Assembly (NCBI GenBank): GCA_023458035.1
Contig: JAEXAX010000007.1
Location: 1-23,325, forward strand
DNA length: 23,325 nt
From: Bacillota bacterium
GTDB taxonomy: Bacteria; Bacillota; Clostridia; Lachnospirales; Lachnospiraceae
Direction of reading: 5' to 3'
The notes under the pieces are model-generated. The model had not been told where the DNA came from. It saw nothing but the letters and a program-made list of their open reading frames with translations, and did not search any database. The position numbers were made by a program, and so were the translations under genes. Shown here piece by piece: positions 22,003 to 23,325 of this stretch (position 1 is its first letter; every line of letters begins with the position of its first letter).

Positions 22003-23028
22003 ATGGCGGACTTAACGATCAAGGATATAGCAAAATTATGCGGTGTCGGCACCAGTACCGTTTCCCGAGCGATGAACAATGACAGCGGCATCCGTCCGGA
22101 GACGAGAGAGCGTATCATGCGGGTAGTGAAGGAATTTCATTATATTCCGAATAATTCGGCCAGAAATCTGAAGATAACCGAATCTAACACCATCGGACTG
22201 ATCGTCAAGGGTATCAACAATCGCTTTTTTCAGAGCATGTATCAGCAGTTTGAAGAGGAACTGTCGCAAAAAGGGTATGATTTTATCTTAAAGGAGATCG
22301 GCAATGATCAGGATTTGGTTCATATGGCCGAGGAAATCAGTAAGGAGAAACGGCTGAAGGGCCTGATCTTCCTGGGCGGTATGATGTCAAATCCGGACAC
22401 GCTGCTGCAGCGGCTGTCGATTCCTTATGTGCTTTGTACGGTAGCTCTAAATGCCAGTACTACGAACTGCGCCTCGGTCAGTATCGATGACGAGGCGGAA
22501 AGCCGTCGAATCACTGCCCACCTTTGTGAGCAGGGACACCGACGAATCGCCGTTCTGGCCGGCCGGCGGCAGGACAGCGCCGTTGGCATGCTGCGTATTC
22601 GCGGCTATGAAGCGGCTCTGCGGGACTATGGTATCGAGCCGGATCCGAAGCTGATCGCCTATACACCGGAGGAAGTACAGGATTATACGGCGGCCGGCGG
22701 CTTTGCCGCCATGCAGCAGATGCTGGAGAGCGGTGCAGACTTTACCGCCGTCTTTGCCATATCCGACCTGATGGCCTTCGGAGCCTATAAGGCCATCTTC
22801 AATGCCGGCAAGCGTATACCGGAGGACTATTCTGTGGTCGGCTTTGACGGCATCGAGCTGACACAATATATGCACCCGTCACTGACTACCCTCGGACAAC
22901 CGACCGCGGAACTGGCATCTACCAGCATTCGTGAATTAATCAAGGTGATAGAGGGGGATACCGATTTCGGCAAGATCGTACTGGAGGGGACGCTGTTGGT
23001 GCGGGATTCGGTTCGCCGGCTGTCATAG
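22003..23028 (+). CDS. malR: LacI-family transcriptional regulator of the maltodextrin cluster
   Basis: 341 residues. N-terminal LacI helix-turn-helix at about 5-24 (TIKDIAKLCGVGTSTVSRAM), then the hinge region (HYIPNNSARNLK, 46-57), then a periplasmic-binding-like effector domain: TIGLIVKGINNRFFQSM, a GLIFLGG strand, RRIAVLAGRRQDSAVGMLRIRGY, FTAVFAISDLMAFGAYKA and DYSVVGFDGIELTQYMHPSLTT. It most likely binds the two GTAACGTTCCC sites before malE and is released by maltose or a maltodextrin. RBS AGGAGG is close to the ATG. It is followed by a terminator, ending the cluster. The gene symbol is by context; the effector is not shown by the sequence. Confidence 0.88.
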   Translation: MADLTIKDIAKLCGVGTSTVSRAMNNDSGIRPETRERIMRVVKEFHYIPNNSARNLKITESNTIGLIVKGINNRFFQSMYQQFEEELSQKGYDFILKEIGNDQDLVHMAEEISKEKRLKGLIFLGGMMSNPDTLLQRLSIPYVLCTVALNASTTNCASVSIDDEAESRRITAHLCEQGHRRIAVLAGRRQDSAVGMLRIRGYEAALRDYGIEPDPKLIAYTPEEVQDYTAAGGFAAMQQMLESGADFTAVFAISDLMAFGAYKAIFNAGKRIPEDYSVVGFDGIELTQYMHPSLTTLGQPTAELASTSIRELIKVIEGDTDFGKIVLEGTLLVRDSVRRLS

Positions 23029-23052
23029 ACCTGACTGTTTTAACCTACTTAT

Positions 23053-23097
23053 AATCCCAAGACAAGACATCCGGGGGATGCTATGTCTTGGGATTTT
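23053..23097 (+). terminator. Terminator after the LacI-family regulator
   Basis: AATCCCAAGACA (23053-23064) pairs with TGTCTTGGGATT (23084-23095); a 3-base internal loop and a further CATCC/GGATG stem follow. TTTT lies at its end. The stem's A/T-ended form could also work in reverse. Confidence 0.8.
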
Positions 23098-23152
23098 GAA
23101 TATCATAAGAGAAAGGGTAACTGATCGGAAGATATATCGGAGTGAATATACC

Positions 23153-23325
23153 ATGGAAGCAAAAGAACTGGGAAGCTTGATTGCTTTGTATTGGGAGAAG
23201 AAGAGCTGTTGTTGGTGATTGCTTTGTTGCGCGAACGAATCCGGCATCACTCTGCTCAGGCATCGACCGCCTATGAGCAGGTGAAACACTATATCGACCA
23301 TCACTTTGAGGATGATGAAGTATTG
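23153..23325 (+). pseudogene. Start of an unidentified gene, apparently frameshifted, cut by the window end
   Basis: An ATG at 23153 with GGAG ten bases upstream opens MEAKELGSLIALYWEKKSCCW and then a stop. In another frame, which is open from about 23147 to the window end, the sequence reads EEELLLVIALLRERIRHH, and later YEQVKHYIDHHFEDDEVL. The latter loosely resembles the first helices of AraC-type DNA-binding domains. Joining the two near 23195 would need a change of frame in GGGAGAAGAAG. It may be a decayed regulator gene, a gene with an unusual start, or chance. No function is assigned. Confidence 0.3.

Noticed and set aside
1..23325. Phage, transposon, CRISPR, toxin-antitoxin or defence islands
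   Set aside because: No transposase, integrase, spaced direct repeats, or paired small toxin-like genes were found; all long frames are explained by metabolic, transport or housekeeping genes.

Overview
The window looks like a chromosomal segment of a Firmicute of the class Clostridia, most likely a Lachnospiraceae-type anaerobe. The signs are strong AGGAGG-type ribosome binding sites, sigma-A promoters, lipoprotein signals, a YesM/LytS-type kinase next to sugar ABC genes, an AdhE-like iron alcohol dehydrogenase, a LacI-controlled maltodextrin operon without its own ATPase, and the block rpmG-secE-nusG-rplK-rplA. The family assignment is inferred from protein character only. No tRNA, rRNA, CRISPR array or insertion sequence was found.

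Layout. (1) 1-6140, galactose-type sugar sensing and uptake: the 3' end of a sensor histidine kinase, two membrane-anchored periplasmic-binding-protein (PBP)-like proteins, then mglB, mglA and mglC. Three helically phased TCAARG repeats lie before mglB, and a hairpin lies between mglB and mglA. (2) 6140-7260: a secreted protein with two cell-wall-binding modules and an NlpC/P60-like domain, with its own promoter. (3) 7300-9750: a transcription/translation block (rpmG, secE, nusG, rplK, rplA) with matching leader motifs before rplK and rplA. It ends in a terminator where rplJ-rplL would normally follow. (4) 9790-13410: two ABC-2 type permeases and an ATPase, preceded by an 18-codon ORF. (5) 13495-15460, minus strand: a PiT-family phosphate transporter and a DUF47/PhoU-like partner, meeting the ABC genes at a bidirectional terminator. 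(6) 15600-16990: an iron-dependent alcohol dehydrogenase behind a promoter with a possible Rex site. (7) 17000-23100: a maltodextrin locus (malE, malF, malG, malQ, and a LacI-family regulator), with two LacI-type operators just downstream of the malE promoter. (8) 23100-23325: the start of another gene, truncated by the window edge and possibly frameshifted.

How the parts work together. The first cluster reads as a self-contained sugar-responsive uptake system. Anchored binding proteins probably report sugar to the kinase; its response regulator, not in the window, would then activate the high-affinity MglBAC importer. The maltodextrin cluster imports maltooligosaccharides (probably energised by a shared ATPase encoded elsewhere), disproportionates them with MalQ, and is repressed by its own LacI-type regulator. 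The alcohol dehydrogenase fits fermentative NADH disposal.

The most notable points are the doubled anchored sensor proteins upstream of mglB with the phased repeats, the twin L1-type leader motifs, the missing rplJ-rplL, and the operator pair at malE. No wholly unknown system was recognised.
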